Positions 9,492 to 17,554 of a DNA stretch of 44,764 nt are shown here, one piece after another. How positions within the stretch are numbered: the first letter of the stretch is position 1; every line of letters begins with the position of its first letter. A program made the translations under genes and the position numbers. The notes below the pieces were generated by a model. That model ran no database searches. It saw nothing but the letters and a program-made list of their open reading frames with translations, and had not been told where the DNA came from. The DNA comes from an uncultured Porphyromonadaceae bacterium (GTDB taxonomy: Bacteria > Bacteroidota > Bacteroidia > Bacteroidales > Muribaculaceae), in contig CAMTMX010000016.1 of assembly GCA_947073495.1 (NCBI GenBank), positions 1 to 44,764 on the forward strand. Reading direction: 5' to 3'.

Positions 9492-10638
9492 TAAAATTAT
9501 CAGACATTATAGTGGATATTCCAATTGGGATACAAATACATTGTACCTCTATTTTGGTATTTTAATATTAACAGGAATATTGGGATACCTATCCCAATAT
9601 TCTAAACCATTTACAAATTATCAGAAGATATCCTGTAATAAACATCATAGATTTAATTATACCATTTTAATATCATTATTTCTATTTTTACTCACAATTT
9701 CGGGATTAAGAATTGCAGGAACTGATTATCCCAATTATAAAAACATTTATTATTCATCAAATTCAGTCAATGAATCATATTTTGGCATAGAACCAGGGTT
9801 TCTGATTATCAATAAAATTTTTAATTATATTGGTTTTAGCTTTGAATTTGTTGTCTTTATATTTTCATTCATAACTATCTATTTAGTATTCCGAACTATT
9901 CTAGATTATTCTGGAAAAATTAATTTATCATTGGCCGTATTTGCATATGTTTCATTGTACTATTTGCCAGGATTTAATATGATTAGAATGTATTTAGCTG
10001 CTTCTATTGTTTTATACTCATACAAATACTTCATACAAGAAAAATTATTAAAATTTTACATAATCCTTTCATTATGCGTGTTCGTTCATTTTTCTGTAAT
10101 TTTATTCTTTATACCGACACTTGGTTTATTGATTTATAAAAAAAACAGAATCGCATTCGCAATATTATACCTGATTATTTTTATCGTATCGTTTAAGATT
10201 GTTTCTTCTTTTTCTGAATTGACATTAATAGACCGATATACTCATTACATTGAAAATAGTGAAAGTGAGATTAATAACAATATAGGTCTTTTTCATTGGA
10301 TTATAAATATTCCCATAATATTATTATATGTATATTCGATCAAAATAATACCAAATAATAAATATTTATCATCATTAATTGTATTAACTCTTTGTGAATT
10401 ATTAATTGGATTGTTAAGTTACAAGATTACTATATTAGGTCGTAGTTTAGTCTATTATAATATGGTGTTTATTATTATCATTCCGATTATAATTCAACAA
10501 CTTAAAAGACATAAAGCTCGCTGGATTAATATTATTATAATTTTTTATTACATTTATCTGTTCTACAGATTTTATAATTATTTGGCGGAGTACTTGTATC
10601 TTGATGGTATTATGCCATATAAAACTTTTTTTGAATGA
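9484..10638 (+). CDS. EpsG-like polysaccharide polymerase (Wzy role)
   Basis: This 384-residue membrane protein has roughly 10-11 hydrophobic segments and a periplasmic-loop motif LRIAGTDYPNYKNIY. That motif resembles the R...GtDY.nY signature of EpsG-family proteins, which take the place of Wzy polymerases in many Bacteroidetes and Firmicutes clusters. The spacing of a conserved Arg and Asp-Tyr early in the protein and a long membrane-spanning C-terminus agree. It is flanked and overlapped by GT4 genes on both sides (8 bp and 4 bp). Its likely role is to polymerise repeat units after flipping. Confidence 0.78.
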   Translation: MFDKIIRHYSGYSNWDTNTLYLYFGILILTGILGYLSQYSKPFTNYQKISCNKHHRFNYTILISLFLFLLTISGLRIAGTDYPNYKNIYYSSNSVNESYFGIEPGFLIINKIFNYIGFSFEFVVFIFSFITIYLVFRTILDYSGKINLSLAVFAYVSLYYLPGFNMIRMYLAASIVLYSYKYFIQEKLLKFYIILSLCVFVHFSVILFFIPTLGLLIYKKNRIAFAILYLIIFIVSFKIVSSFSELTLIDRYTHYIENSESEINNNIGLFHWIINIPIILLYVYSIKIIPNNKYLSSLIVLTLCELLIGLLSYKITILGRSLVYYNMVFIIIIPIIIQQLKRHKARWINIIIIFYYIYLFYRFYNYLAEYLYLDGIMPYKTFFE

Positions 10639-11792
10639 AAAAGATTCTATTCGTTACTCACACTATTTCCATGGGGGGAGGAGCTGAGAAGGTCCTTAAC
10701 ACATTGATTGATGAACTTAAAGAAGATTATCAAATTGACGTGTTGGAATGGCTGGAAGATACAGCTTGCCCATTTTGGGAAAGAGATAAAAATGTAAACT
10801 ATCTTGGTTCGATTGCATATACCGACAGAAAGGCTTCCTCGTTAGGTAAATTTATATTTTTAAATAGGTTGAAACATAAGTTTTGGGTAATTACAAATAC
10901 ATTCTTCCCCGGATTAATGCACCATTTGTTTATAAAAGACAAATACGATTACGAAATATCTTTTAATTACCTTTACACATCTGCTTTAGTCAACCATTCT
11001 TGGAATCATAAAAGTAAAAAAATAAATTGGATTCACAGTTCTATTGATGATCTATATGAAAGAGGGCATAAATATAATCTAAAGTATATTCTATATAGGT
11101 TTATTCAACATAGAGCCTTTTTAAAGAGCAATGCAATCGTAGCTATATCCAAACGTACACACGATTCTATAATTCATTTTCAATCAGATGTCAAAGACCG
11201 AGTGTATGATATTTATAATGGATACAATTTTGATGATATTATAAAGCAATCACAGATCCATTCTGTAGACAATACATGCACATTCAGGCTAATCTCATTA
11301 GGAAGATTATCTAATGTCAAGAATGTAATCTTACAGCTTGAGGCAATTGAATTACTTAGGGCAAGAAATATTGAAGTAGAGCTACTAATTCTAGGGGAGG
11401 GAGAACAAAAAGGAATAATTGAGGAGTATGCTACTCGTAATCATAGAATCAAGATATTGGGATTCAGATCCAATCCGTATCCTTACATTGCTGCATCAGA
11501 CGGACTAATTATAACCTCTTTCTCAGAAGGCTTCCCAACAATTGCCGTTGAAGCCATGGCATTGGGCAAACCGGTTATTTCAACACCTGTTGCCGGGACA
11601 GAAGAATTAATTACTAAAGATACAGGTATTATTGTAAACTGGAACGCGGAGGATGTAGCATCTGGTATAAAAAAATTAATGTCATCTTATTATGATAGCG
11701 ATACTATCAAACAACATGTATCTCAATATACAAAAGAAAGATGGGCTGAAAATGTAAAATGTCTTTTAAATTCCCTTGATGATGGAAAATAA
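10635..11792 (+). CDS. GT4-family glycosyltransferase
   Basis: This 385-residue GT-B glycosyltransferase starts MKKILFVTHTISMGGGAEKVL, with the N-terminal glycine-rich loop common in GT4. Its donor domain carries SLGRLSNVKNVILQLEAIE, LLILGEGEQ and EGFPTIAVE (E(x7)E). N-terminal IHSSIDDLYERG and ALVNHSWNHKSKKINWIHS are typical of capsule GT4 enzymes. It overlaps the EpsG-like gene by 4 bp and the sulfotransferase-like gene by 17 bp. Sugar specificity cannot be inferred. Confidence 0.88.
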   Translation: MKKILFVTHTISMGGGAEKVLNTLIDELKEDYQIDVLEWLEDTACPFWERDKNVNYLGSIAYTDRKASSLGKFIFLNRLKHKFWVITNTFFPGLMHHLFIKDKYDYEISFNYLYTSALVNHSWNHKSKKINWIHSSIDDLYERGHKYNLKYILYRFIQHRAFLKSNAIVAISKRTHDSIIHFQSDVKDRVYDIYNGYNFDDIIKQSQIHSVDNTCTFRLISLGRLSNVKNVILQLEAIELLRARNIEVELLILGEGEQKGIIEEYATRNHRIKILGFRSNPYPYIAASDGLIITSFSEGFPTIAVEAMALGKPVISTPVAGTEELITKDTGIIVNWNAEDVASGIKKLMSSYYDSDTIKQHVSQYTKERWAENVKCLLNSLDDGK

Positions 11793-12801
11793 ATATAACA
11801 TTGTTTCATGCGCAAGTTATGGGTCTTCTGGATCCAGTGTCGTTACTGATTATTTATCAGAATATGATAATATTAAGAATCTCGGAACTTATGAGTTCCG
11901 GTTCGTTCAAGACTATATGGGGATATCTACGCTTGAAGATGCCTTAGTGACATCTCCACATAGATTGAATTCTGATATTGCAATTCAAAATTTTCTTAAA
12001 TATGTAGATAGACAATGTGGAAATATTTTAAAGCGGAGATATCAGGAGTTTTTTAATAATAGATGGAAAGAGATTTCATATAACTATATCGATTGTTTGA
12101 TAGATGCAAAGTGGCAAGGGTATTGGGAAGAATATCAAATAATAGAGCCTAAAATTCAAAGTGTTCTCAAATATCAGATATTCCCGAGATTAAAAAGATT
12201 AATGTCATTCCCAAGAAAATATATTGCAAATTATATACCAACGAAACCAATGTTTTTTTCTTTCCCATCCGAAGAAAAATTTCTCAAGTGCACAAGAAAT
12301 TATATTAACGACTTATGTAACGAATTGGATCCGAAACATGAGTTCCAATATTTAATGTTTGATCAACTTATGCCCCCTGCAAACATTGGAAAATATGAAA
12401 GATACTTTGATTCTATAAAGACAATTGTGGTTGATAGGGATCCTCGCGATTATTACCTTGAAAATGTTTTAAGGTGGGGTGAAAAATGGGTCCCAGCTGA
12501 TGTGGAAAGTTTTGCTATTTTATATCGTAAACAAAGGGAGCAGGCAAAAGCATATCCTGATTCAGAAAACGTTCTTAGAATTCAATTTGAAGATTCGATA
12601 TTCCATTATGATAAATTTGAAGAGCAAGTTCAAAATTTTTTAGAGTTGAATTCTGATAATCATTTGCATCCTAAATCAAAATTTAATCCTTTAAAATCAG
12701 TTAAAAATACCAAGCTGTGGGAAAGGAGAAATGTAGATCCTACAGTTATTAGAAAAATTGAAAATTTTTTGCCAGAGTTTCTATATCAATTTGATAATTA
12801 A
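11776..12801 (+). CDS. Sulfotransferase-like protein in glycan cluster
   Basis: This 341-residue protein has features of PAPS-dependent sulfotransferases. SYGSSGSSVVTDYL near the N-terminus fits the 5'-phosphosulfate loop, and VVDRDPRDYYLEN near residue 220 fits the 3'-phosphate binding motif with its RDPRD core. The middle is divergent and I cannot assign a subfamily. If active it would add sulfate to the glycan made by this cluster, which would be notable because the neighbours also predict pyruvate. The first ATG at 11776 overlaps the upstream GT4 gene by 17 bp; a second ATG follows 3 bp later. The alternative is a non-sulfating P-loop enzyme of the same fold. Confidence 0.6.
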   Translation: MMMENKYNIVSCASYGSSGSSVVTDYLSEYDNIKNLGTYEFRFVQDYMGISTLEDALVTSPHRLNSDIAIQNFLKYVDRQCGNILKRRYQEFFNNRWKEISYNYIDCLIDAKWQGYWEEYQIIEPKIQSVLKYQIFPRLKRLMSFPRKYIANYIPTKPMFFSFPSEEKFLKCTRNYINDLCNELDPKHEFQYLMFDQLMPPANIGKYERYFDSIKTIVVDRDPRDYYLENVLRWGEKWVPADVESFAILYRKQREQAKAYPDSENVLRIQFEDSIFHYDKFEEQVQNFLELNSDNHLHPKSKFNPLKSVKNTKLWERRNVDPTVIRKIENFLPEFLYQFDN

Positions 12802-12831
12802 TGAATATAGTTTTCTATCTAAAGAGATAAT

Positions 12832-13785
12832 ATGCTTCCTAAAGTTTCTGTAACTGTTCCGGTATACAATACTTCCAAGTATTTAAAAAAATGTCTGGAT
12901 AGTCTTTCTCTTCAAACCCTTATAGAGATTGAGTTCATCCTCGTAGATGATGGGGCAAATGATGGAAGCGGGGAAATTTGTGATCAATATGCCAAAAAAG
13001 ATTCACGGTTTAAAGTTATCCATCAATCTAATGGAGGTTTATCGAAGGCACGACAAACAGGATTGAATAATGCTAAGGGGGAATACGTGATTGTATGCGA
13101 CAGTGACGATTGGGTTGAACCGGAAATATATGAGAAATTATATAATGCTGCCAATAATAATAATGCTGACATTGCTGTTTGTGGCTTTATTTCCGAATAT
13201 GACAACGGACAATCAATTCCTTCCCAAATTGTTTTCAAAGAAAATAATGGCATTGTAGACAGTTTTGATTTTATTGCTCGTGGAGCAGGTAGTTCGTGGA
13301 TAAAACTTGTAAAGCGTGATTTGTTTGTAAAAACAGGAACTATTTATGAGCCGGGTATTAATATGAGTGAGGATTCTCTGCTTGTTTACAAATTATGTAA
13401 GGGAAATCCCAAGGTTATACAAATAGAAGAGAATTTATATCATTATAGAAGAGAATATGGAGGACAATCATATACCAATAATATAAAAATGGCTCATATC
13501 CATCAATTATATTATACATACAATTGGCTAAAAAATAATTATATTGGCGATATATATAAAGGAATTATATACAAGCGGGCAGTTGATTTGGCATTTGCTT
13601 GTTTAAGAGTTAATGATCTTGATAAGACTTTTCTTTCTAAATTTATGAAAGAAGAATTACCTTGGAATAAAATACTTTCAAACCAGTCAAACCCTAAAAC
13701 ATTAATTATTATTATTGAAAAATGTCTGCCTTTATTCATAACGCAGACTATTGTAAAGCATTTATATAGGTTGGTCTATAAATAA
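12832..13785 (+). CDS. GT2-family glycosyltransferase
   Basis: This 317-residue protein has a GT-A fold of family GT2. PKVSVTVPVYNTSKYLKKCL opens the nucleotide-sugar domain, EFILVDDGANDGSGEIC carries the DD motif, SNGGLSKARQTGLNNAKGEY the acceptor-side loop, and VCDSDDWVEPEIYEKL the DXD metal-binding motif. It is an inverting sugar transferase acting in the cytosol on the lipid-linked repeat unit. A 30-bp gap separates it from the sulfotransferase-like gene and 58 bp from the next GT. Confidence 0.9.
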   Translation: MLPKVSVTVPVYNTSKYLKKCLDSLSLQTLIEIEFILVDDGANDGSGEICDQYAKKDSRFKVIHQSNGGLSKARQTGLNNAKGEYVIVCDSDDWVEPEIYEKLYNAANNNNADIAVCGFISEYDNGQSIPSQIVFKENNGIVDSFDFIARGAGSSWIKLVKRDLFVKTGTIYEPGINMSEDSLLVYKLCKGNPKVIQIEENLYHYRREYGGQSYTNNIKMAHIHQLYYTYNWLKNNYIGDIYKGIIYKRAVDLAFACLRVNDLDKTFLSKFMKEELPWNKILSNQSNPKTLIIIIEKCLPLFITQTIVKHLYRLVYK

Positions 13786-13843
13786 GCTTACAGATTGAAT
13801 TCTATCCTGATTTAAAAGCCGTCTCATTGTTTTTTACGTTATT

Positions 13844-14925
13844 ATGAAAATTGTTTTTTGTGATAATTCTCTTAAGGAGTTAATTAATTTCAGAGGAGAA
13901 ATCATTAATCATTTCCGTCTAAATGGTCATGATGTGGTATTATTAGCCCCTGATAATTTAGCTAATAAAGACAAAATAAGATCCTTAAAGCTATATTCAT
14001 TACATTTGCAAAGAAGTGGTATGAATCCTTTTAAAGATTTAGGATATCTCATAAATTTGTATAAAATTTATATTCATGAAAAACCCGATATTATTTTCCA
14101 TTATACCATTAAACCTAATATTTATGGATCCATTGCAGCCTTTTTTGCAAAAATTCCATCTATAGCAATGATAACCGGACTTGGATATGCATTCAACCAT
14201 TCCGGGGTTAAAACGAAATTGGCTCGGATGATGTATAAATTCGCTATGAAATTTCCGAAAAAAGTTATTGTGCTAAATGAGACAAATAAAGATATTTTAA
14301 TAAAAAACAATATTGTTTCAATTGAAAAAATTATCCTTCTAAAAGGTGGCGAAGGAATTAATTTAAGTTGTTTCAAATGATTAAATTTTTGACAATCGCA
14401 AGAGTTCTGTATGATAAAGGATTTAGTGAACTTATTGAGTGTGCATCATATTTCCATGATAGTGATCAAAATATAGAATTTCAATGGCTTGGAGATATAG
14501 ACGAAGGGTATTCTCAATTTGTATCGAGGTCAGAAGTTGAAAAATACCATAATGATGGCATAATTAATTATCTTGGATTCCAACCAGACGTACGTAAATA
14601 CATAAGAGAGGCGGATTGTATAATATTGCCTTCATATCATGAAGGTATGTCAAGGGTTTTAATGGAAAGCTTAGCAATGTATAAGCCAATTATAACCAGC
14701 AATATACCGGGTTGCAAAGAGACGGTTATGAATGGGATAAATGGTTTCTTATGTGAACCCCAAGATGCAAAATCATTAATTTGTGCGGTAAATAATTTTT
14801 TATCTCTTTCAGAAGATGAAAAGATATTGATGGGGGAAAAAAGTAGGGAATATGCAGAATCTCGATTTGATGTAAGAAATGTTATTAAAGTGTACGATCA
14901 AATTTTGAATGAAATAAAAAAATAA
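13844..14925 (+). pseudogene. GT4-family glycosyltransferase split by a frameshift
   Basis: Two overlapping frames together make one GT4 enzyme. The first (13844-14380, 178 aa) is the N-terminal acceptor domain (MKIVFCDNSLKELINFRGE, KPDIIFHYTIKPNIYGS, KGGEGINLSCFK). The second (14368-14925) is the donor domain (KFLTIARVLYDKGFSEL, FQWLGDIDEGY, EGMSRVLMESLA with E(x7)E). The break lies at about 14377-14383, in 'caaatg'. One additional A there would join FK directly to MIKFLTIARV. The domain junction still looks somewhat short. It may be a true inactivating deletion, a slippage site, or a sequencing error in a short A-run. Both halves are otherwise intact, so any damage is recent. Confidence 0.75.
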
Positions 14926-15131
14926 TAGGTCCATGTCCAATTGCAAATTAGATCAAAATCTATAACTTGATTCATATTGAGTTGTTTTTCAATAAAATTT
15001 GTAAGCGGTCAAGTGTGAATTAAATCAATAACTTATCTCAGATTGAGTCATTTTTATAGGGCTTCATCAATTTACCAATTCAGAATTGTAATATAACAAA
15101 CGGATTCACTTTAAAAGTAATAGGATAGTTT

Positions 15132-15255
15132 GCGACAGGTGAGTGCAAAACTCATCTCGCTTAGTATTGCCGAACGATAAGCGAATACCAATTGCAGCGG
15201 AACGGACTTTGTGTTGAATTTTTCACCAACACTTACTGAAGTCAGTTCCGCTGCA
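15132..15255. other. Candidate structured element with three nested/alternative hairpins
   Basis: Three pairings are visible. GCGA(15132-15135)...TCGC(15157-15160) closes a stem whose inner part pairs GGTGAGT with ACTCATC. TCGCTTA (15157-15163) pairs perfectly with TAAGCGA (15178-15184) and therefore competes with the first. GCAGCGGAAC (15194-15203) pairs with GTTCCGCTGC (15245-15254), continuing past one mismatch through GACTT/AAGTC, with an inner GTGTTG/CAACAC stem. There is no T-run, so it is not an obvious terminator. It could be a small RNA, the end of a lost mobile element, or a REP-like hairpin. Confidence 0.4.
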
Positions 15256-15549
15256 TTGTTTATGAATGGCAAGCAAAATTAAGTCAGAAGTCGTCAGTCA
15301 TTAGTTAGTTGGTTGGTCATTAGTTCTCTGGATCATAATCTTCACACAGTTCTCTGGTTCTCTGGTCAAAAAGGTTAAGTCAACTTTCCTTAGCGATTAC
15401 GATAGCCGGGTCAACTTTTTGAAGGGTTAGGCTTTAATCCGAGTCAACCAAAATCAGGAAAATGCGCTCTTCACTTCCTGTCAAATTGCTAATTACTAAT
15501 TACTCATTGTCAATTGAATAAGGATTACTCTTGCTAATTGTATAAGGGT

Positions 15550-15609
15550 AGAACACTTTCTGAAAAAATAGAACACTTTCTGAAAAAGTAGAACACTTTC
15601 TCACAAATA
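15550..15609. repeat. 20-bp tandem repeat, iteron-like
   Basis: AGAACACTTTCTGAAAAA recurs with a 20-bp period at 15550, 15570 and (diverging after CTTTCT) 15590. Weaker relatives of the core TAGAACACTTT follow at about 15719, 15738 and 15762. Reverse-oriented TGTTCTA words occur near 15640 and 15811. The regular spacing of two helical turns resembles protein-binding iterons. There is no adjacent replication gene in view. Confidence 0.5.
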
Positions 15610-16170
15610 ACTAAGCGCCAATGAATTATTAATCCAACCTGTTCTACTTTTTACTCTTCTTTCCTAATTTTTTTATCAATTACTAATTACAAACTACTAA
15701 TTACTAATTGATTAAAAGTAGAACACTTTTGAAATTTTTAGAACGTTTCATATTTTTATTTTAGAACATTTTGTAATCTTTTGATTATCAAATATCATTC
15801 TAAATGCTCTGTTCTATTTTGTTTCATTTTCGATAAAATCATCAATTATCCAATCTTATCCAATTACAAATCCAATTACTAATTACTAATTGCTTATTAC
15901 TAATTGATCAAGGATTCTCTGGATCCTGGTCTGGTTATAGTCATTAGTCAATTAGTCATTAGGTCTCTGGTTTTTGGCCGTAAGTGTCCTGGGAACAGAA
16001 TGATACTGAACTGACATTGTCATTTACTGACACAGGTTCACATAGCGATCTATTTGAATAAGTATCAAATAGGGATTGAATAATATTGTCGGGGGCGGTT
16101 TTGAATCGCCCCCGCTTGTTTGATTGACTCTTTGCCCATTTTTGAGGCAATTTAAATTTATTGTGTGGGT

Positions 16171-16204
16171 CTTGTATCGGTAACCTCAAAATGATTATCT
16201 TTGC
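16171..16204 (+). promoter_or_regulatory. Bacteroidetes-type promoter for the nucleotidyltransferase-kinase gene
   Basis: TATCTTTGC at 16196-16204 is an excellent match to the Bacteroidetes -7 box (TAnnTTTG). CTTG at 16171-16174 sits 21 bp upstream as a -33 element. Transcription would start near 16210, about 85 nt before the preferred ATG at 16297. Confidence 0.7.
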
Positions 16205-16296
16205 AAGATAAGTATCTTTTGATAATTAGCAAACGTATAATCGCGAGGTATCCCTGAGGGATTGTGTTGCTAATTGTTATGTCACATGATATAATT

Positions 16297-17457
16297 ATGA
16301 ATAAGAAAGTATTTGTCTCCGGATGCTACGACATGCTCCATTCCGGGCATGTGGCATTCTTCAAGGAGGCATCCCGATATGGCGACCTTTATGTGGGTAT
16401 CGGTTCCGACAAGACTATTCTGGAACTGAAGAACCGCAAAGCGGTCTATTCCGAGAAGGAACGTCTCTACATGGTCAAGGCGATCCGCTATGTCACCGAT
16501 GCCTATATAAATCCCGGCAGCGGCATGCTCGACTTCCTTGACACGCTCGACATAGTAAAGCCGGATGTATTCGTTGTCAACTCTGACGGCGGCAGTGACC
16601 TGAAGCGCAAGCTTTGCGCCGACCGAGGCATCGAGTACGTAGAGCTTGAACGCGTGCCTGAGGCGGGACTCGACGCCCGCTCCACGACGTCGCTGCGCAC
16701 CAATGTGAAATCTCATCTCCCTTACCGGATTGACATCGCGGGAACCTGGATTGACCAGCCTTACGTTTCGCAATACGGCGCCGGCTGGGCGCTTACAGCC
16801 TCCATCGAACCGACAGTGGAGTTCATGGAGCGAGGCGGCATGTCGACATCGACTCGCAACGCCGCAAAGAAGATCTGGCCTTACGAGCTCCCGAACTACA
16901 ACGAGGAGATGCTCGCAAGGCTTCTGTTCTGCTTCGAGAACGACCCGGAGAACAAGGGTCACGTTTCAGGAGCACAGGATGCGATAGGGATCTGCATGTC
17001 GGGTCTGACGCGTCATTATTACGACGGGCGTTACTGGCCCGAGAGGATAGAGTCCTGTCATGACGAGGAGATACTGACATGGCTTGAGAGTCATATCGCG
17101 CTTGTGCCGATGTTCCCTCGGCGTCCGGGTTGCTCGGTTGTTGAGGGGAAGGATATCACGCCGGAGAAGGTGAGGGCTCTCACCGATGCGGCAGGCAGGT
17201 GCTGGGATGCGATCATGAAGAAAGACCTGACGGAATTTGCCGAGGCGTTCCGTGATTCGTTCAACGCCCAGGTGGCAATGTTCCCGGCGATGATGCAGCC
17301 GGGGGTTGCGGACTGGATCGACAAGATACGCGACAAGGCACTCGCATGGAAGATGCTCGGCGCCGGAGGAGGCGGCCACCTCGCACTTGTCCTTCCCGAC
17401 AACGCAACCCTGACAGAAGAAATGATCCCCGTAAAGATTCGCCGCCGTGGATTTTAG
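16297..17457 (+). CDS. Cytidylyltransferase-like / GHMP kinase-like fusion protein
   Basis: The preferred ATG at 16297 gives MNKKVFVSGCYDMLHSGHVA, a cytidylyltransferase-like fold whose DMLHSGH is the HXGH-type nucleotide motif (about residues 12-18). NRKAVYSEKERLYMVKAI and ARSTTSLR complete the N-terminal 140 residues. The remainder is GHMP-kinase-like: SHLPYRIDIAGTWIDQPYV at the start, SGAQDAIGICMSGLTR in the middle, and WKMLGAGGGGHLAL near the C-terminus. The canonical P.GLGSS phosphate loop is replaced by GGMSTSTRNAAK. Together this suggests phosphorylation and nucleotide activation of a sugar-like substrate, comparable in logic to HldE or Fkp, but the substrate is unknown. Upstream in-frame starts at 16264 (GTG) and 16279 (ATG) exist but would add residues outside the fold. 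Confidence 0.7.
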   Translation: MNKKVFVSGCYDMLHSGHVAFFKEASRYGDLYVGIGSDKTILELKNRKAVYSEKERLYMVKAIRYVTDAYINPGSGMLDFLDTLDIVKPDVFVVNSDGGSDLKRKLCADRGIEYVELERVPEAGLDARSTTSLRTNVKSHLPYRIDIAGTWIDQPYVSQYGAGWALTASIEPTVEFMERGGMSTSTRNAAKKIWPYELPNYNEEMLARLLFCFENDPENKGHVSGAQDAIGICMSGLTRHYYDGRYWPERIESCHDEEILTWLESHIALVPMFPRRPGCSVVEGKDITPEKVRALTDAAGRCWDAIMKKDLTEFAEAFRDSFNAQVAMFPAMMQPGVADWIDKIRDKALAWKMLGAGGGGHLALVLPDNATLTEEMIPVKIRRRGF

Positions 17458-17554
17458 CTGCAGTGCAGCTGCAAGAGTCAAGGGATAAGGGTGTAAAATT
17501 GATAATTGAGCAAAGCCATTAGCGATAGAAAATGGTAGGGTTAAGGGTAATATT

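Larger units (their letters stand above)
14926..16296. other. Long gene-poor region with hairpins and repeats
   Basis: About 1.37 kb without a convincing gene separates the glycan cluster from the next operon. It holds a structured stretch (15132-15255), a tandem repeat (15550-15609), AT-rich 'aattactaattactaattg' runs (about 15485-15520, 15680-15715 and 15860-15905) and further hairpins at 16018-16114. These are TGTCA/TGACA (16018-16032), CTATTTGA/TCAAATAG (16050-16072) and GGGGGCG/CGCCCCC (16091-16113). A 76-codon minus-strand frame (15959-16189) spans these hairpins and is probably incidental. A promoter for the downstream gene lies at 16171-16204. Confidence 0.5.

Noticed and set aside
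15132-15255. Retron ncRNA or integron attC site
   Set aside because: No reverse transcriptase or integrase is present nearby and no attC core sites (RYYYAAC/GTTRRRY pairs) are seen.
15959-16189. 76-codon minus-strand frame in the intergenic region
   Set aside because: It runs through three strong hairpins including a GGGGGCG stem, has no recognisable domain and lies under the promoter of the opposite-strand gene; better seen as incidental.
16282-16962. Long minus-strand open frame opposite the nucleotidyltransferase-kinase gene
   Set aside because: It is antisense to a well-supported gene with domain motifs and has no signature of its own.
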